A stretch of DNA of 64,000 nucleotides. It comes from Streptococcus didelphis DSM 15616 (GTDB lineage Bacteria > Bacillota > Bacilli > Lactobacillales > Streptococcaceae). This document shows positions 1 to 11,155 of the stretch, one piece after another. Position numbers and translations under genes: made by a program. The notes under the pieces were generated by a model, which saw nothing but the letters and a program-made list of their open reading frames with translations, was not told the origin of the DNA and did not search any database. The first letter of the stretch is position 1, and every line of letters begins with the position of its first letter. Location: contig NZ_KB904196.1 of assembly GCF_000380005.1 (NCBI RefSeq), forward strand, positions 79,818-143,817. Direction: 5' to 3'.

Positions 1-383
1 TCATCATTTTCGGAGATTCCTATCACACAAATGATGGAACCAATGTGCGAGACTATGTTCACCCCTTTGATTTAGCGCAAGCGCATAGCAAAGCTTTACA
101 TTATTTGCGAAAAGGTATGCCATCAGATGCCTTTAATCTAGGCTCATCTACTGGTTTTTCCAATCTCCAAATCCTAGAGGTTGCTAGAAAAATAACAGGC
201 AAGGCTATCCTTGCAGAAATTGGGGCACCTAGGTATGGAGATCCAGATATTTTGGTGGCTGATTCCAGTAGGGCTAGACAAATCTTGGGATGGCAACCAG
301 AATTTGATAATATTGAAAAAATCGTTGAAACAGCCTGGGCCTGGCATTCTAGCCATCCAAATGGCTATGAAAAAGACTTGTAA
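1..383 (+). CDS. galE: UDP-glucose 4-epimerase, C-terminal part (truncated by window start)
   Basis: Only the last ~127 codons are present; the reading frame is open from base 3 and the true start lies outside the window. GalE interconverts UDP-glucose and UDP-galactose with bound NAD+ in the Leloir pathway and supplies precursors for surface glycans. The frame begins in the conserved segment [21 protein letters not shown], in which the family's DGT-x-x-RDY-x-H block is clear, followed by a typical extended-SDR C-terminus (the [17 protein letters not shown] stretch and the WQPEF segment near the end). The GTG at base 45 is an internal valine codon, not a start. Paralogues acting on UDP-GlcNAc cannot be excluded from this fragment. 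Confidence 0.88.
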   Translation, partial: IIFGDSYHTNDGTNVRDYVHPFDLAQAHSKALHYLRKGMPSDAFNLGSSTGFSNLQILEVARKITGKAILAEIGAPRYGDPDILVADSSRARQILGWQPEFDNIEKIVETAWAWHSSHPNGYEKDL

Positions 384-499
384 AAGCAGTCGATAAGTTA
401 ACAGAAATCCAAGATAACCCATTTATCGTGCTCCATGAGCAAACTTAGGCAAATGCTTTAAAAGTAAGAGGATTTGAAAAACCAGCCTATTTTGGTTAA
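377..499 (+). other. Possible coding remnant after galE
   Basis: In the frame opposite to galE's end, a protein-like stretch runs through the galE stop: [19 protein letters not shown].. to a TAG at 446-448, then continues in the same frame as ANALKVRGFEKPAYFG to a TAA at 497-499. It has no start codon or ribosome site of its own. It may be the decayed tail of a lost gene, but I do not recognise the family and chance cannot be excluded. Confidence 0.25.
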
Positions 500-532
500 G
501 ATAGAAAGAAACTCATAATAAGGGGAAGAAAG

Positions 533-877
533 ATGGAATTCAAAGAAGCAGTCAGTCATTTTAAAGAAGTAACTAGTGAGCAATTAACAGCATATATTGA
601 AAAAGAAGATGAGCTAGTTGCCTTCTTTGGGAGAGCTAGCTGTCCTTATTGTCGGTTATTTGCCCCTAAATTAGTCCATGTTAGCCAAGATAAGAATCTC
701 AAAGTCTATTTTATTGATACAGATAACGTAAGTGATAGTCATAATATTCAAAAGCTTAGACAAGCTTATAATATCAGGACTGTACCAGGATTACTGGTCA
801 AGAAAGCAGATAAGCTAAAAGAGGTCTGTGATTCTTCCCTAAGTGAAGACGAAATTTTAGACCTTATTCAATCTTAA
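533..877 (+). CDS. Thioredoxin-like protein of the bacteriocin transport accessory (Bta) type
   Basis: A 114-residue single-domain thioredoxin fold protein. It has a CPYC redox motif (Cys37/Cys40) after a beta strand (ELVAFFGRAS) and the cis-proline region (VPGLLV) in the second half. There is no signal peptide or membrane segment, so it is probably cytosolic. The family is often annotated as bacteriocin transport accessory protein (PedC/BrcD-like), but no bacteriocin or immunity gene lies nearby, so a general thiol-disulfide role is as likely. The start is supported by a GGGGAAGAAAG ribosome site. It stands between galE and yajC and is probably transcribed alone. Confidence 0.8.
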   Translation: MEFKEAVSHFKEVTSEQLTAYIEKEDELVAFFGRASCPYCRLFAPKLVHVSQDKNLKVYFIDTDNVSDSHNIQKLRQAYNIRTVPGLLVKKADKLKEVCDSSLSEDEILDLIQS

Positions 878-963
878 GGCTTATTTTCTTGGCCTTTCCT
901 TGCTATGTGCAGGTAAATTTGTTATAGTTAATCATGACTTTTATATATAATTAAGGAGATATT

Positions 964-1356
964 ATGGGTTTTTCTACTATTTTAATGTTTGTTGTAATGA
1001 TTGGCTTGATTTTCTTCATGCAACGCCAGCAAAAAAAACAAGCAAAAGAACGTCAAAATCAATTAAATACTATTGAAAAAGGCGATGAAGTTGTTACTAT
1101 TGGAGGCTTGTTTGCCTTTGTAGATGAAATTGACAAAGAAACAAATCGCATTGTTTTAGATGTTGACGGTGTCTTTTTACCTTTTGAATTATCAGCTATT
1201 AAACGGGTTGTTTCAAAATACGGTGCAGAGTTGTTGCCAGTAGATGAAAATAAGGCTGAAAGTGCAAGTCTTGTTGAAGATGACACACTTCCTCTTGCTG
1301 AAGAAACTGCTCTTGATACTAATAATCAAATAGATTCTGTTATTGAAACAAAATAA
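964..1356 (+). CDS. yajC: Preprotein translocase accessory subunit YajC
   Basis: A 130-residue protein with one N-terminal transmembrane helix (about residues 4-20), then a basic stretch (QRQQKKQAKERQ) and the YajC core, where the GDEVVTIGGLFAFV segment is the family signature. The C-terminus is acidic and low in complexity. YajC associates with SecDF/SecYEG at the membrane. The start follows TTAAGGAGATATT. A possible promoter (TTGTTA, 17 bp, TATATA) precedes it around 920-950 and a strong hairpin follows, which suggests a monocistronic unit. Confidence 0.93.
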   Translation: MGFSTILMFVVMIGLIFFMQRQQKKQAKERQNQLNTIEKGDEVVTIGGLFAFVDEIDKETNRIVLDVDGVFLPFELSAIKRVVSKYGAELLPVDENKAESASLVEDDTLPLAEETALDTNNQIDSVIETK

Positions 1357-1419
1357 TAAAAGCCTTTTCTTTCTTTTTGAGAATTTTTGCAATTTTTAGG
1401 AAGATTCTAAAATAAAAAT

Positions 1420-1469
1420 AGAGTTATCTATGGCTAGGTTGTAAAAATTAGTCATAATAGCTCTTTTTT
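1420..1469 (+). terminator. Rho-independent terminator after yajC
   Basis: A long imperfect hairpin, with left arm beginning AGAGTTAT and right arm ending ATAGCTCT, ends in a run of six T. It lies between yajC and uppS. Confidence 0.7.
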
Positions 1470-1551
1470 AGTGTTTTCAATCATAAAAGACAAGTCAAAC
1501 ATCAGTATTTATGGTAAAATAAAACTAAGTATGCTTAAATAAGGAAGTAAG

Positions 1552-2301
1552 ATGATAAGGTTAAGAATAAAATCAAAAGAAATCAAATTAGAAAAAATTC
1601 CTAAACATATTGGAATCATTATGGATGGTAATGGACGTTGGGCTAAAAAACGTTTAAAACCAAGGGTTTTTGGACACAAAGCAGGCATGGATGCCCTTCA
1701 GGAAGTAACCATTGCAGCTTCTGAATATGGGGTAAAGGTATTAACCGTCTATGCCTTTTCAACAGAAAATTGGTCTCGTCCCCAAGATGAGGTCAAGTTT
1801 ATTATGAACCTTCCGGTGGAATTTTTTGACAAGTATGTTCCTGAATTACATAAAAATAATGTTCGCATTCAAATGATTGGGGAAACCCATCGTCTCCCAC
1901 AAGAGACTTTACAAGCTTTAAATAAGGCTATTCAAACTACCAGACAAAATTCAGGTCTTGTCCTTAACTTTGCTTTGAACTATGGAGGACGAGCAGAAAT
2001 CACTAACGCCGTGAGACTAATTGCACAAGATGTTTTGGATGCTAATTTAAATCCTGGAGATATTACAGAAGATCTAATAGCTAATTATTTAATGACAGAT
2101 CATCTACCCTATCTTTATCGCAATCCTGATTTAATTATTCGTACCAGTGGAGAGCTACGCTTGAGTAATTTCTTACCTTGGCAATCTGCTTACAGTGAAT
2201 TTTATTTCACACCTGTCTTATGGCCTGATTTTAAAAAAGCAGAGCTTATAAAGGCTTTAGAAGAATTTAACCGTCGTCACCGTCGTTTTGGTGGCTTATA
2301 A
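1552..2301 (+). CDS. uppS: Isoprenyl transferase (undecaprenyl diphosphate synthase)
   Basis: A 249-residue cis-prenyltransferase that condenses isopentenyl diphosphate with farnesyl diphosphate to make C55-PP, the lipid carrier for peptidoglycan and surface polysaccharide. The signature HIGIIMDGNGRWAKK holds the catalytic Asp25, and the C-terminal block IIRTSGELRLSNFLPWQ is intact. Length is normal. The start is taken at ATG 1552 after AAGGAAGTAAG, and an extended -10 (TGGTAAAAT, 1512-1520) lies upstream. cdsA follows 12 bp later, so the two are co-transcribed, as is usual in Firmicutes. Confidence 0.97.
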   Translation: MIRLRIKSKEIKLEKIPKHIGIIMDGNGRWAKKRLKPRVFGHKAGMDALQEVTIAASEYGVKVLTVYAFSTENWSRPQDEVKFIMNLPVEFFDKYVPELHKNNVRIQMIGETHRLPQETLQALNKAIQTTRQNSGLVLNFALNYGGRAEITNAVRLIAQDVLDANLNPGDITEDLIANYLMTDHLPYLYRNPDLIIRTSGELRLSNFLPWQSAYSEFYFTPVLWPDFKKAELIKALEEFNRRHRRFGGL

Positions 2302-2313
2302 AGGAGAAATGGA

Positions 2314-3108
2314 ATGAAAGAACGTGTAATTTGGGGGACAATAGCTGCTGCCATTTTCCTACCCTTTTTACTTCTAGGAGGGTTATCCTTTCAGTTATTT
2401 GTGGCTCTTTTAGCCATGATTGGGGTAACAGAGATGATGCGCATGAAGAAATTAGAAATCTTCTCCTTTGAAGGGATCTTAGCCATGTTAGCAGCCTTTG
2501 TCTTAACAATCCCTATGGACAACTACCTAACCTTTTTACCAATTAATGCTAATTTTGCCTGTTTTGGTATATTAGTCTTTTTACTTTTAGCAGGGACAGT
2601 CATAAACAGTGACCATTACTCATTTGAAGATGCAGCCTTTCCCATAGCTTCAAGTCTTTATATTGGTATTGGCTTTCAAAATCTAGTTAATGCAAGAATA
2701 GCAGGGATTGATAAGGTTCTCTTAGCCCTCTTTATTGTTTGGGCAACTGATATGGGTGCTTATTTTGTTGGTCGAAGAATTGGGAAAAACAAGCTTTTAC
2801 CTAAAGTTTCTCCCAATAAAACTATCGAAGGTAGCCTAGGTGGAATTGCTTGTGCAGTAGTTCTTGCCTTTGTTTTTATGCTGGTTGATCGAAGTGTTTA
2901 TGCTCCCCATAACTTTATTAGTATGCTTTTATTTGTGGCCATTTTCTCGATTTTTGCACAATTTGGTGACTTGGTAGAAAGTGCTATTAAAAGACATTTC
3001 GAAGTCAAAGATTCAGGAAAACTAATCCCTGGTCACGGTGGTATTTTAGACCGTTTTGATTCAATGATTTTTGTTTTTCCTCTAATGCATCTCTTTGGTT
3101 TATTCTAG
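2314..3108 (+). CDS. cdsA: Phosphatidate cytidylyltransferase
   Basis: A 264-residue polytopic membrane enzyme that makes CDP-diacylglycerol from phosphatidic acid and CTP, the branch point to phosphatidylglycerol and cardiolipin. The conserved SPNKTIEGSLGG block and the C-terminal signature from FGDLVESAIKR through KDSGKLIPGHGGILDRFDS are complete. About seven hydrophobic helices precede and surround them. The ribosome site is AAAGGAGAAATGGA. It is the second gene of the uppS-cdsA-rseP-proS run. Confidence 0.96.
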   Translation: MKERVIWGTIAAAIFLPFLLLGGLSFQLFVALLAMIGVTEMMRMKKLEIFSFEGILAMLAAFVLTIPMDNYLTFLPINANFACFGILVFLLLAGTVINSDHYSFEDAAFPIASSLYIGIGFQNLVNARIAGIDKVLLALFIVWATDMGAYFVGRRIGKNKLLPKVSPNKTIEGSLGGIACAVVLAFVFMLVDRSVYAPHNFISMLLFVAIFSIFAQFGDLVESAIKRHFEVKDSGKLIPGHGGILDRFDSMIFVFPLMHLFGLF

Positions 3109-3146
3109 ACTTCTTTACATAGTAATAATAGACTGAAAGGAATTAT

Positions 3147-4406
3147 ATGTTAGGCTTATTTACCTTTATTATTGTTTTTGGTATTTTAGTTGTTGTCCAT
3201 GAATTTGGACATTTCTATTTTGCTAAAAAATCAGGAATTCTTGTAAGAGAATTTGCTATTGGGATGGGTCCCAAGGTCTTCTCACATGTTGACCAAGCAG
3301 GAACCCTTTACACGATTAGGATTCTTCCTCTCGGAGGCTATGTTCGCATGGCTGGTTGGGGAGATGATAAGACAGAAATAAAAATTGGTACACCAGCAAG
3401 CTTGACCTTAAATGATAAAGGTCAGGTTAAACGCATCAATTTATCAAAAGGTAAACTAGATCCAACTAGCTTACCTATGAATGTAACAGCTTATGATTTG
3501 GAAGATAAACTCTTTATTACTGGTCTTGTTATTGATGAGACAAAGACCTACCCAGTTGATCATGATGCTACCATAGTTGAAGAAGATGGAACAGAAATCC
3601 GAATTGCCCCTCAAGATGTTCAATATCAAAATGCAAGTATTTGGGGAAGATTGATCACTAATTTTGCTGGTCCAATGAATAATTTTATCTTAGGGATTTT
3701 TGTCTTTGTTATCTTGGTCTTTATGCAGGGGGGAACTATTGATTATTCAAGTAACCATATTACTGTAGTAGATAATGGTCCTGCTGCCAAGGCTGGCATT
3801 AAAACAAATGATCAGATTCTAAAAGTGGGTTCTCATAAGGTTGATAATTGGCAAGACATTATAAGTGCCTTATCAGAGACTACTAAAGACCAAAAAACTA
3901 ATCAAGCAATTCCTTTTCTGATAAATTCAAAGGGACAGGAAAAAACAGTTAACTTAAAACCTAAAAAAGAAAATGGGTCCTATGTTATTGGTATTCATGC
4001 TCCCTTAAAAACAGGCATTCTAGACAAGATATTTGGTGGTTTTCAAATGGCAGCTAACGGGGCCTTGATCATTGTAGTGGCCCTAAAGAATTTAATAACA
4101 GGCTTTAGCCTTGATAAATTAGGTGGCCCAGTTGCTATGTATCAAATGTCCAATCAAGCAGCAAAAAATGGCTTGGAATCTGTTTTAAACCTAATGGCAA
4201 TGCTCTCTATCAACTTAGGGATTTTTAACCTTATTCCGATTCCTGCCTTAGATGGAGGGAAAATAATGATAAACATTATCGAAGCTATTAGACGAAAACC
4301 CCTCAAACAAGAAACCGAGACATATGTTACCTTAGCCGGAGTGGCTATCATGTTAGTATTAATGATAGCAGTAACCTGGAATGATATTATGCGTGCCTTT
4401 TTCTAA
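3147..4406 (+). CDS. rseP: Site-2 intramembrane metalloprotease RseP/Eep
   Basis: A 419-residue membrane protease. The zinc motif HEFGH is at residues 18-22 in the first helix. A PDZ domain lies between the second and third helices (around 200-270; [19 protein letters not shown]). The second metal-binding motif is in [12 protein letters not shown] near the C-terminus. In enterococci and streptococci the orthologue Eep trims lipoprotein signal peptides, releasing peptide pheromones, and cleaves anti-sigma factors and other regulators. The ribosome site is GAAAGGAATTAT. It sits 38 bp after cdsA and 16 bp before proS. Confidence 0.95.
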   Translation: MLGLFTFIIVFGILVVVHEFGHFYFAKKSGILVREFAIGMGPKVFSHVDQAGTLYTIRILPLGGYVRMAGWGDDKTEIKIGTPASLTLNDKGQVKRINLSKGKLDPTSLPMNVTAYDLEDKLFITGLVIDETKTYPVDHDATIVEEDGTEIRIAPQDVQYQNASIWGRLITNFAGPMNNFILGIFVFVILVFMQGGTIDYSSNHITVVDNGPAAKAGIKTNDQILKVGSHKVDNWQDIISALSETTKDQKTNQAIPFLINSKGQEKTVNLKPKKENGSYVIGIHAPLKTGILDKIFGGFQMAANGALIIVVALKNLITGFSLDKLGGPVAMYQMSNQAAKNGLESVLNLMAMLSINLGIFNLIPIPALDGGKIMINIIEAIRRKPLKQETETYVTLAGVAIMLVLMIAVTWNDIMRAFF

Positions 4407-4422
4407 TTAATAGGAGAATTAA

Positions 4423-6276
<1,854 letters not shown>

Positions 6277-6356
6277 AAATAAAAGACAAAAAATACTGTC
6301 CTAAAAAGGTTGTATTGTTAGAAATCTTTTATTACGTTTTATAATTTAATACATTC

Positions 6357-6412
6357 AAAAAGTGAACAAGCTAGAATTCTGAGCGGCAGAAAACTAAGCT
6401 TGTTCACTTTTT
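6357..6412. terminator. Bidirectional terminator between proS and the opuC operon
   Basis: A perfect 16-bp inverted repeat: AAAAAGTGAACAAGCT at 6357-6372 and AGCTTGTTCACTTTTT at 6397-6412, with a 24-nt loop. The arms end in T runs on both strands, so it can terminate the convergent transcripts from proS (plus) and opuCD (minus). Confidence 0.85.
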
Positions 6413-6504
6413 ATATTGGAGGTTGAACCTTGTTTCAGCCTCTTTTTAGGTTTATGCTGATTTAATAGCAGGTGTAAAATGAGTAAGTTTTTATGCTTAC
6501 TAAG

Positions 6505-7161
6505 TTATCTAGCACTTCGAGGTTCTAAGAGGTGTTGAATAAAACCTAAAATAATATCTGATAAGATTGCCATAAGGGCTGTTGGCAATGAACCTGCAAG
6601 AATAATAGCGCCACCATTTGTTGCGTTAGTTCCTCGGATAATAATGTCTCCAAGGCCACCACCACCAACAAAAGCTCCAATAGCAGTTATTCCTACGGCA
6701 ACTACAAGTGCATTTCTAAGACCTGCCATGATAACGGATAAGGATAGGGGTAACTCAACCATGATAAGGCGTTGGCTTTTAGTCATCCCCATCCCTTTAG
6801 CTACATCAATTAAATCATCGTCCACACTCCGGATACCTGTGTAGGTATTGCTAATGATTGGCAGGAGAGAATATAGAAAAACAGTCGCAATAACAGTTTT
6901 TGTTCCAAGTCCCAACCCCAGCATTAAAATCGAAATCATGGCTAGTGAGGGAATGGTTTGGAGAACATTTGCTATTCCCATAACAAATGTTCTAAGTCTT
7001 ATGCGTCTAGCAATAATAATACCAAGAGGGATTCCCACAAGGGCAGCTAAGACTACCCCGTAGGCTGATATTAAAAAATGCCTTAAGAATTGAGAGAGGA
7101 TATAACTTCCATTATGATTGAAATAATAAAGCAGCTGCTCCCAGGTTGACATATCACTCAT
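6505..7161 (-). CDS. opuCD: Osmoprotectant ABC transporter permease (OpuCD-like)
   Basis: A 218-residue inner-membrane permease of the OpuC/ProW type with about five to six helices and the EAA-type loop (GMGMTKSQRLIMVELPLSLSVIMAG) that docks on the ATPase. The start at 7161 is chosen because AAAGGAGGTGACAGCA sits directly before it; it overlaps the stop of the binding-protein gene by 8 bp. Longer in-frame versions reaching 7242 lack a ribosome site and lie inside opuCC. As last gene of the operon it forms a permease pair with opuCB for uptake of glycine betaine, carnitine or choline-type solutes. Confidence 0.9.
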   Translation of the reverse strand: MSDMSTWEQLLYYFNHNGSYILSQFLRHFLISAYGVVLAALVGIPLGIIIARRIRLRTFVMGIANVLQTIPSLAMISILMLGLGLGTKTVIATVFLYSLLPIISNTYTGIRSVDDDLIDVAKGMGMTKSQRLIMVELPLSLSVIMAGLRNALVVAVGITAIGAFVGGGGLGDIIIRGTNATNGGAIILAGSLPTALMAILSDIILGFIQHLLEPRSAR

Positions 7162-8080
7162 TGCTGTCACCTCCTTTGAAATAATTGTTGTCTTTGAGGA
7201 ATTCTTGTGCAACAACTGATGGTTCAAGAAGTCTATCATCAACCTTGTAATTTAAGTGTTGCATTGTCTCTAGGTTGATTTTGCCATCTAGGCGGTGCAG
7301 TAATTTTTTAAGGTCAGGGTATTTTTTAAGGATACTATTGCTGACAACCATAGAACATTCATAAGGAGGGAAAAATTGCTTATCGTCTTTTAAGATTTTA
7401 AGATCATAGCTTTGGATACGTCCATCTGTAGAATACCCTAAGACCGACTGCATTTTATTACCCGAAACAGCATCGTAAACGAGTCCAATCTGCATGGGAT
7501 AAAGTTTATCAAAGGAAAAACCGTATTCCTTGGTAAAATCAGAATAGCCATCCCCTTTTCTGTTCAGCCAAGTACTGTCAATGCCGACTTTAGCACTGTC
7601 CTTAATCTTAGCCATATCAGAAAAAGTTTCAAGTTGGTTCTTTTCAGCGAAATCCTTAGTGACCATAAAAGCGTAGGTATCTGAAAAGCCATAGGTTGGG
7701 AACCAGGTTTGATCAAACCTCTCATGAAATTCCTTTTTAACGACTTTTGCAGCCTCTTTAGGATCCTTGATAGTAGCCATCCCTAGAGCGCCAGTAATAT
7801 CTGTTCCTGTATAACGAGAAGCTGAAATATCCGCATCTCCTCTAAGTTGAGCTTGGTGGGTTACATTTGAAGAGCCTAAGTTAGGAACAATAGTAGCCTG
7901 ATATCCCAACTCATGATGGATTAATTCGGCAATAATATTAGCCATGATACTTGATTCTGTTGTACTTTGAGCAGCAATCTTGACCTTGGGACCATCTTCA
8001 TGATTATAGGCCCTATAGGAAAAGATAGCTATTATGAGAATAAGCAGGGCAGAAATAGTAACGTATATTTTTTTCTTCAT
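7154..8080 (-). CDS. opuCC: Osmoprotectant-binding protein (OpuCC-like), membrane anchored
   Basis: A 308-residue extracytoplasmic solute-binding protein of the OpuAC family that captures quaternary ammonium osmolytes. The N-terminus [19 protein letters not shown] is a positively charged hydrophobic segment with no lipobox cysteine, unlike the lipoprotein form in Bacillus. It is therefore probably held by an uncleaved signal anchor, or cleaved and kept by complex formation. The mature part starts [18 protein letters not shown], the usual beginning of this family. It overlaps opuCB by 4 bp and opuCD by 8 bp. Confidence 0.88.
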   Translation of the reverse strand: MKKKIYVTISALLILIIAIFSYRAYNHEDGPKVKIAAQSTTESSIMANIIAELIHHELGYQATIVPNLGSSNVTHQAQLRGDADISASRYTGTDITGALGMATIKDPKEAAKVVKKEFHERFDQTWFPTYGFSDTYAFMVTKDFAEKNQLETFSDMAKIKDSAKVGIDSTWLNRKGDGYSDFTKEYGFSFDKLYPMQIGLVYDAVSGNKMQSVLGYSTDGRIQSYDLKILKDDKQFFPPYECSMVVSNSILKKYPDLKKLLHRLDGKINLETMQHLNYKVDDRLLEPSVVAQEFLKDNNYFKGGDSNE

Positions 8081-8715
8081 GCTTTCACCCCACTAGTTTG
8101 TTTTGGTAAGAGATGCTTCTCTAAGCTTCCCAGTAAAAAATCTGAAACGAGAGATAAGATAATAACAGGAATAGTTCCTCCAATAATCAATTCTGGTTGA
8201 AAAAGATTCAAACCGCTAAAAATCAGATCTCCTAAACCACCTGCTCCAATATAAGAGGCTAAGGTAGCCCAGGCAATAACATAGATGGCCGATAATCTAA
8301 CTCCTGCCATAATAACTGGCATGGCCAAGGGTAATTCTACCTGAAAAATCGACTGGACAGAAGACAAACCCATCCCCTTAGCACTATCTTTTAGATCACT
8401 ATTTACATTATTTAACCCTACAAAGGTATTTCTTAAAATAGGAAGGAGGGAATAGATAAACAAGGCAAGGATAGCAGGGAGTTTTCCTACTCCAAAAATA
8501 GGAATCATCATCGCCAAAAGTGCTAGGCTGGGAATAGTTTGCAGCATACTAGCTATTCCAATAACAATCTTAGCTAGTCTAGGAAATCTTGTCAGGATTA
8601 TGCCTAAAGGGATGGCTACAAGAGCACCAAAAGCTAGGGCTAATGCTGAAATATAAGTTTGTTCCCAGGTTTTTACAAGTAGCCGACTACCATATTGTGC
8701 AAAAAAATCAGCCAT
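8077..8715 (-). CDS. opuCB: Osmoprotectant ABC transporter permease (OpuCB-like)
   Basis: A 212-residue permease paralogous to OpuCD, with about six hydrophobic helices and an EAA loop ([25 protein letters not shown]). The pair forms the membrane channel of the osmoprotectant importer. Its ATG overlaps the last base of opuCA and its stop overlaps the start of opuCC, so translation is coupled through the operon. Confidence 0.92.
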   Translation of the reverse strand: MADFFAQYGSRLLVKTWEQTYISALALAFGALVAIPLGIILTRFPRLAKIVIGIASMLQTIPSLALLAMMIPIFGVGKLPAILALFIYSLLPILRNTFVGLNNVNSDLKDSAKGMGLSSVQSIFQVELPLAMPVIMAGVRLSAIYVIAWATLASYIGAGGLGDLIFSGLNLFQPELIIGGTIPVIILSLVSDFLLGSLEKHLLPKQTSGVKA

Positions 8716-9857
8716 TACTCTTCCTCCCTTCCTTGAGTTCCCCAGATAAAGTCATAAAGCATATCAACTAGGGATGACCGTGTAATGATTCCCTTCAATC
8801 GGTTTTCAGTATCAACAACAGGTGCAAATTTTAGGCCCCGTTTGAGGATTTTTTGGGCAGTATCTCGCAAGATAGCCTCTTCTTGAACAGCAAAGGTAAT
8901 TTTGGTCATTAAATCTGATACTAATAAATGGCTTTGGAAGTGTTGACTTAGACTTTCAATGTCAATAAGCCCGAGCAATTTTCCATCTTCAGTAACAAAT
9001 AAGGAGTCAACCCGTTTTTCTCTCATAAGGGTAATGGCATCAGATAAAGATTTATCAGCACTGATAGCAATAGGATTTTTTATCATGACAGATTTAACTG
9101 GTGTTATATCAGATTGGGCACGAATCAAGCGTTCTTCACCAATCATTTTTTCCACAAAGGTAGTCGCTGGATGATGAAGCAATTCAGTAGGAGTCCCTTC
9201 TTGAACCATCTTACCTTTATCCATAACGACAATCTTGGTTGCTAGTTTTAAAGCCTCATCCATGTCATGAGTGACTAATATAATAGTCTTACCCATCTTT
9301 TCTTGCAGGCTTTTAACCAGTTCTTGAATACCTTCGCGGGTAATAGGATCAAGAGCTCCAAAAGGTTCATCCATTAAAATAATGTCTTGATCTGCTGCTA
9401 AAGCTCTAATGACTCCGATTCTTTGTTGTTGACCACCAGATAATTCTGAAGGGTAACGATATAAAAAGTCTTCTGGCAGTTCCACAAGCTTTATCAGTTC
9501 CTTGGCCTTAGCTAGTTTGTCTTCTTCTGACCACTTTAATAATTTTGGCACTAGGGTAATATTTTCATAAATGGTCATATGAGGCATTAGGCCAATATTT
9601 TGAATAACATAGCCAATTTTTCGTCTTAATTGGACAGGATTAAATTGGGAAATGTCTTTTCCTTTGAACAAGATGCTACCATTACTAGGCTTAAGCATTC
9701 GATTGACCATCCGCATGAGGGTTGTTTTTCCAGAACCACTAGTACCAATAAAACAAATAAAATCACCTGGTAAAACCTGTAAGCTTATTTCTTCTACGGC
9801 TACCTTATCCCCATATATTTTGTTAACATTTTTAAACTCGATGATAGGTTTCTCCAT
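8715..9857 (-). CDS. opuCA: Osmoprotectant ABC transporter ATPase with CBS domains (OpuCA-like)
   Basis: A 380-residue ATPase and first gene of the operon. Walker A is GTSGSGKTT (residues 38-46), the signature is LSGGQQQR, and Walker B is [12 protein letters not shown]. Two C-terminal CBS domains (about 250-365) are present, which in OpuCA relatives sense ionic strength or bind c-di-AMP. Start and ribosome site (AGGGGAGATTGAT) are clear. A -10-like TATAAT lies on the minus strand at 9879-9874 and an operator-like palindrome sits just upstream at 9908-9924. Expression is probably osmoregulated. Confidence 0.94.
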   Translation of the reverse strand: MEKPIIEFKNVNKIYGDKVAVEEISLQVLPGDFICFIGTSGSGKTTLMRMVNRMLKPSNGSILFKGKDISQFNPVQLRRKIGYVIQNIGLMPHMTIYENITLVPKLLKWSEEDKLAKAKELIKLVELPEDFLYRYPSELSGGQQQRIGVIRALAADQDIILMDEPFGALDPITREGIQELVKSLQEKMGKTIILVTHDMDEALKLATKIVVMDKGKMVQEGTPTELLHHPATTFVEKMIGEERLIRAQSDITPVKSVMIKNPIAISADKSLSDAITLMREKRVDSLFVTEDGKLLGLIDIESLSQHFQSHLLVSDLMTKITFAVQEEAILRDTAQKILKRGLKFAPVVDTENRLKGIITRSSLVDMLYDFIWGTQGREEE

Positions 9858-9907
9858 ATCAATCTCCCCTTCTATTATAAATATATAAAATAGTAAGAAT
9901 ACTCTCA

Positions 9908-9924
9908 GTATGCTTCAAGTATAC
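9908..9924. promoter_or_regulatory. Palindromic operator candidate upstream of opuCA
   Basis: The 17-bp sequence GTATGCTTCAAGTATAC is a near-perfect palindrome (one mismatched pair around the central base). It lies 51 bp upstream of the opuCA start, around the expected -35 zone. Its half-site GTATACTT recurs before the divergent DUF975 gene. The rest of the 9858-10191 intergenic region is AT-rich, with no gene that I can see. Confidence 0.45.
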
Positions 9925-10149
9925 CCTATTCTTGACATAAAATCATTTGAACTGTGCTTTTTTAATAAAAATAAAAGAAACAAAGGTTAAGTTTTAGGAA
10001 TCTAGCCTCTTTTTGAGGGTGTTTTCTTCTTCAACAATATTAATTATCAAAAAATTAGATTAACTTAATAACAATGTTCGGATTTGGCGATTAGTTCTGA
10101 AAAAATCAAAAAAATTAACTGAAAAAATCAATAAAAGTTAAAAAAAATA

Positions 10150-10170
10150 GTATACTTATGGTATACTTAT
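10150..10170 (+). promoter_or_regulatory. Tandem GTATACTTAT repeat at the DUF975 promoter
   Basis: GTATACTTATG (10150-10160) is followed directly by GTATACTTAT (10161-10170), so the two copies are exactly 11 bp, one helical turn, apart. TATACT within them can serve as -10. It ends 21 bp before the ATG of the DUF975 gene and shares the half-site GTATACTT with the opuCA upstream palindrome. Confidence 0.45.
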
Positions 10171-10191
10171 AGAAAAGGACAGGAGAAGCAG

Positions 10192-11004
10192 ATGAAAACT
10201 AGGGCAGAATTAAAACAAATTGCTAAAAATCGTTTAAAAGAGAATTGGGGTTGGGCTATTGGGAACTGTGTCTTACCAAGTCTTATAATTGGCACAGTAT
10301 TTATAGCTCTCTTTTATCTCTTACTTTTACCTATAGCCTTAAATGGTGATACAGCAGAACCAACAGGAGCTGTTGCAGTTTCTATGGTTTTAATGACAGT
10401 TCTCTATTTTTTGATGATTTTTATAAGCTTATTAGCAGAGGTTAGTATTGTTTGTATCTTCTTAGATTTTATCCGAGGAAAAAAAGAAGACCTATCTGTT
10501 GCCTTCTTCTATCCTTTTACTAAGAAACGTTTTGGTAAATTTTTAGGGACTAACCTATTAATCTTAGTCTATACTAGCTTGTGGAGCTTCCTATTTATCA
10601 TTCCTGGGATTATTAAAAGTTTGAGCTATTCCCAAGCAAATTATGTCTTAAAAGACAAACTTGATAGAGGTCAAGAAGTAAGCTTAAATACAGCCATTAC
10701 AGAAAGTAGACAGCTTATGAAAGGCCATAAGTGGGAATATTTCTTATTACAACTCAGCTTTATAGGTTGGGCCATCTTATCACTTGTGACTTTTGGACTA
10801 GGTTTCTTCTGGTTACAACCTTATATACAGACAACAAATGCAGCCTATTATGAAGCTTTACTAGAAGAAAATGGTTTGACATATCCTGGACCAGATCATG
10901 AAGAAAAACCAAGTGTAGAAGCTATTCAAGAGGAAAAAGAAGAAATAGTCTCAGACCTTCCTTTGATGGGACAACCAGATGTTCAAGATGCTACAATGAA
11001 ATAG
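10192..11004 (+). CDS. DUF975 family integral membrane protein
   Basis: A 270-residue protein. It starts with the family's basic amphipathic segment (MKTRAELKQIAKNRLKENW), then four or five hydrophobic segments (about 25-48, 65-92, 125-150 and 190-220). The C-terminal tail is acidic and cytosolic. The function of DUF975 proteins is unknown. The ribosome site is GGACAGGAGAAGCAG. It is divergent from the opuC operon and shares a sequence motif with its upstream region, so a link to membrane or osmotic stress is possible but is inference only. A terminator follows. Confidence 0.8.
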   Translation: MKTRAELKQIAKNRLKENWGWAIGNCVLPSLIIGTVFIALFYLLLLPIALNGDTAEPTGAVAVSMVLMTVLYFLMIFISLLAEVSIVCIFLDFIRGKKEDLSVAFFYPFTKKRFGKFLGTNLLILVYTSLWSFLFIIPGIIKSLSYSQANYVLKDKLDRGQEVSLNTAITESRQLMKGHKWEYFLLQLSFIGWAILSLVTFGLGFFWLQPYIQTTNAAYYEALLEENGLTYPGPDHEEKPSVEAIQEEKEEIVSDLPLMGQPDVQDATMK

Positions 11005-11050
11005 AAGTAAAATTTTTGAATGAAGAACCAAATACTCAATAAATAGATGA

Positions 11051-11077
11051 AAGGCTAGGAATTTCCCTAGCTTTTTC
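11051..11077 (+). terminator. Terminator after the DUF975 gene
   Basis: Hairpin GCTAGG / CCTAGC (11054-11059 / 11066-11071) followed by a T5 run. Confidence 0.7.
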
Positions 11078-11155
11078 GTCTGCTTGCTTGAGATAAAGGT
11101 CGAATTCTCTGACTATTTATGATAAAATAGTCCCTAAGAAAATCAGGAGAAAACT

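Noticed and set aside
7162..7242. Longer N-terminus for OpuCD
   Set aside because: It is inside opuCC coding sequence with no ribosome site, whereas 7161 has a perfect one.
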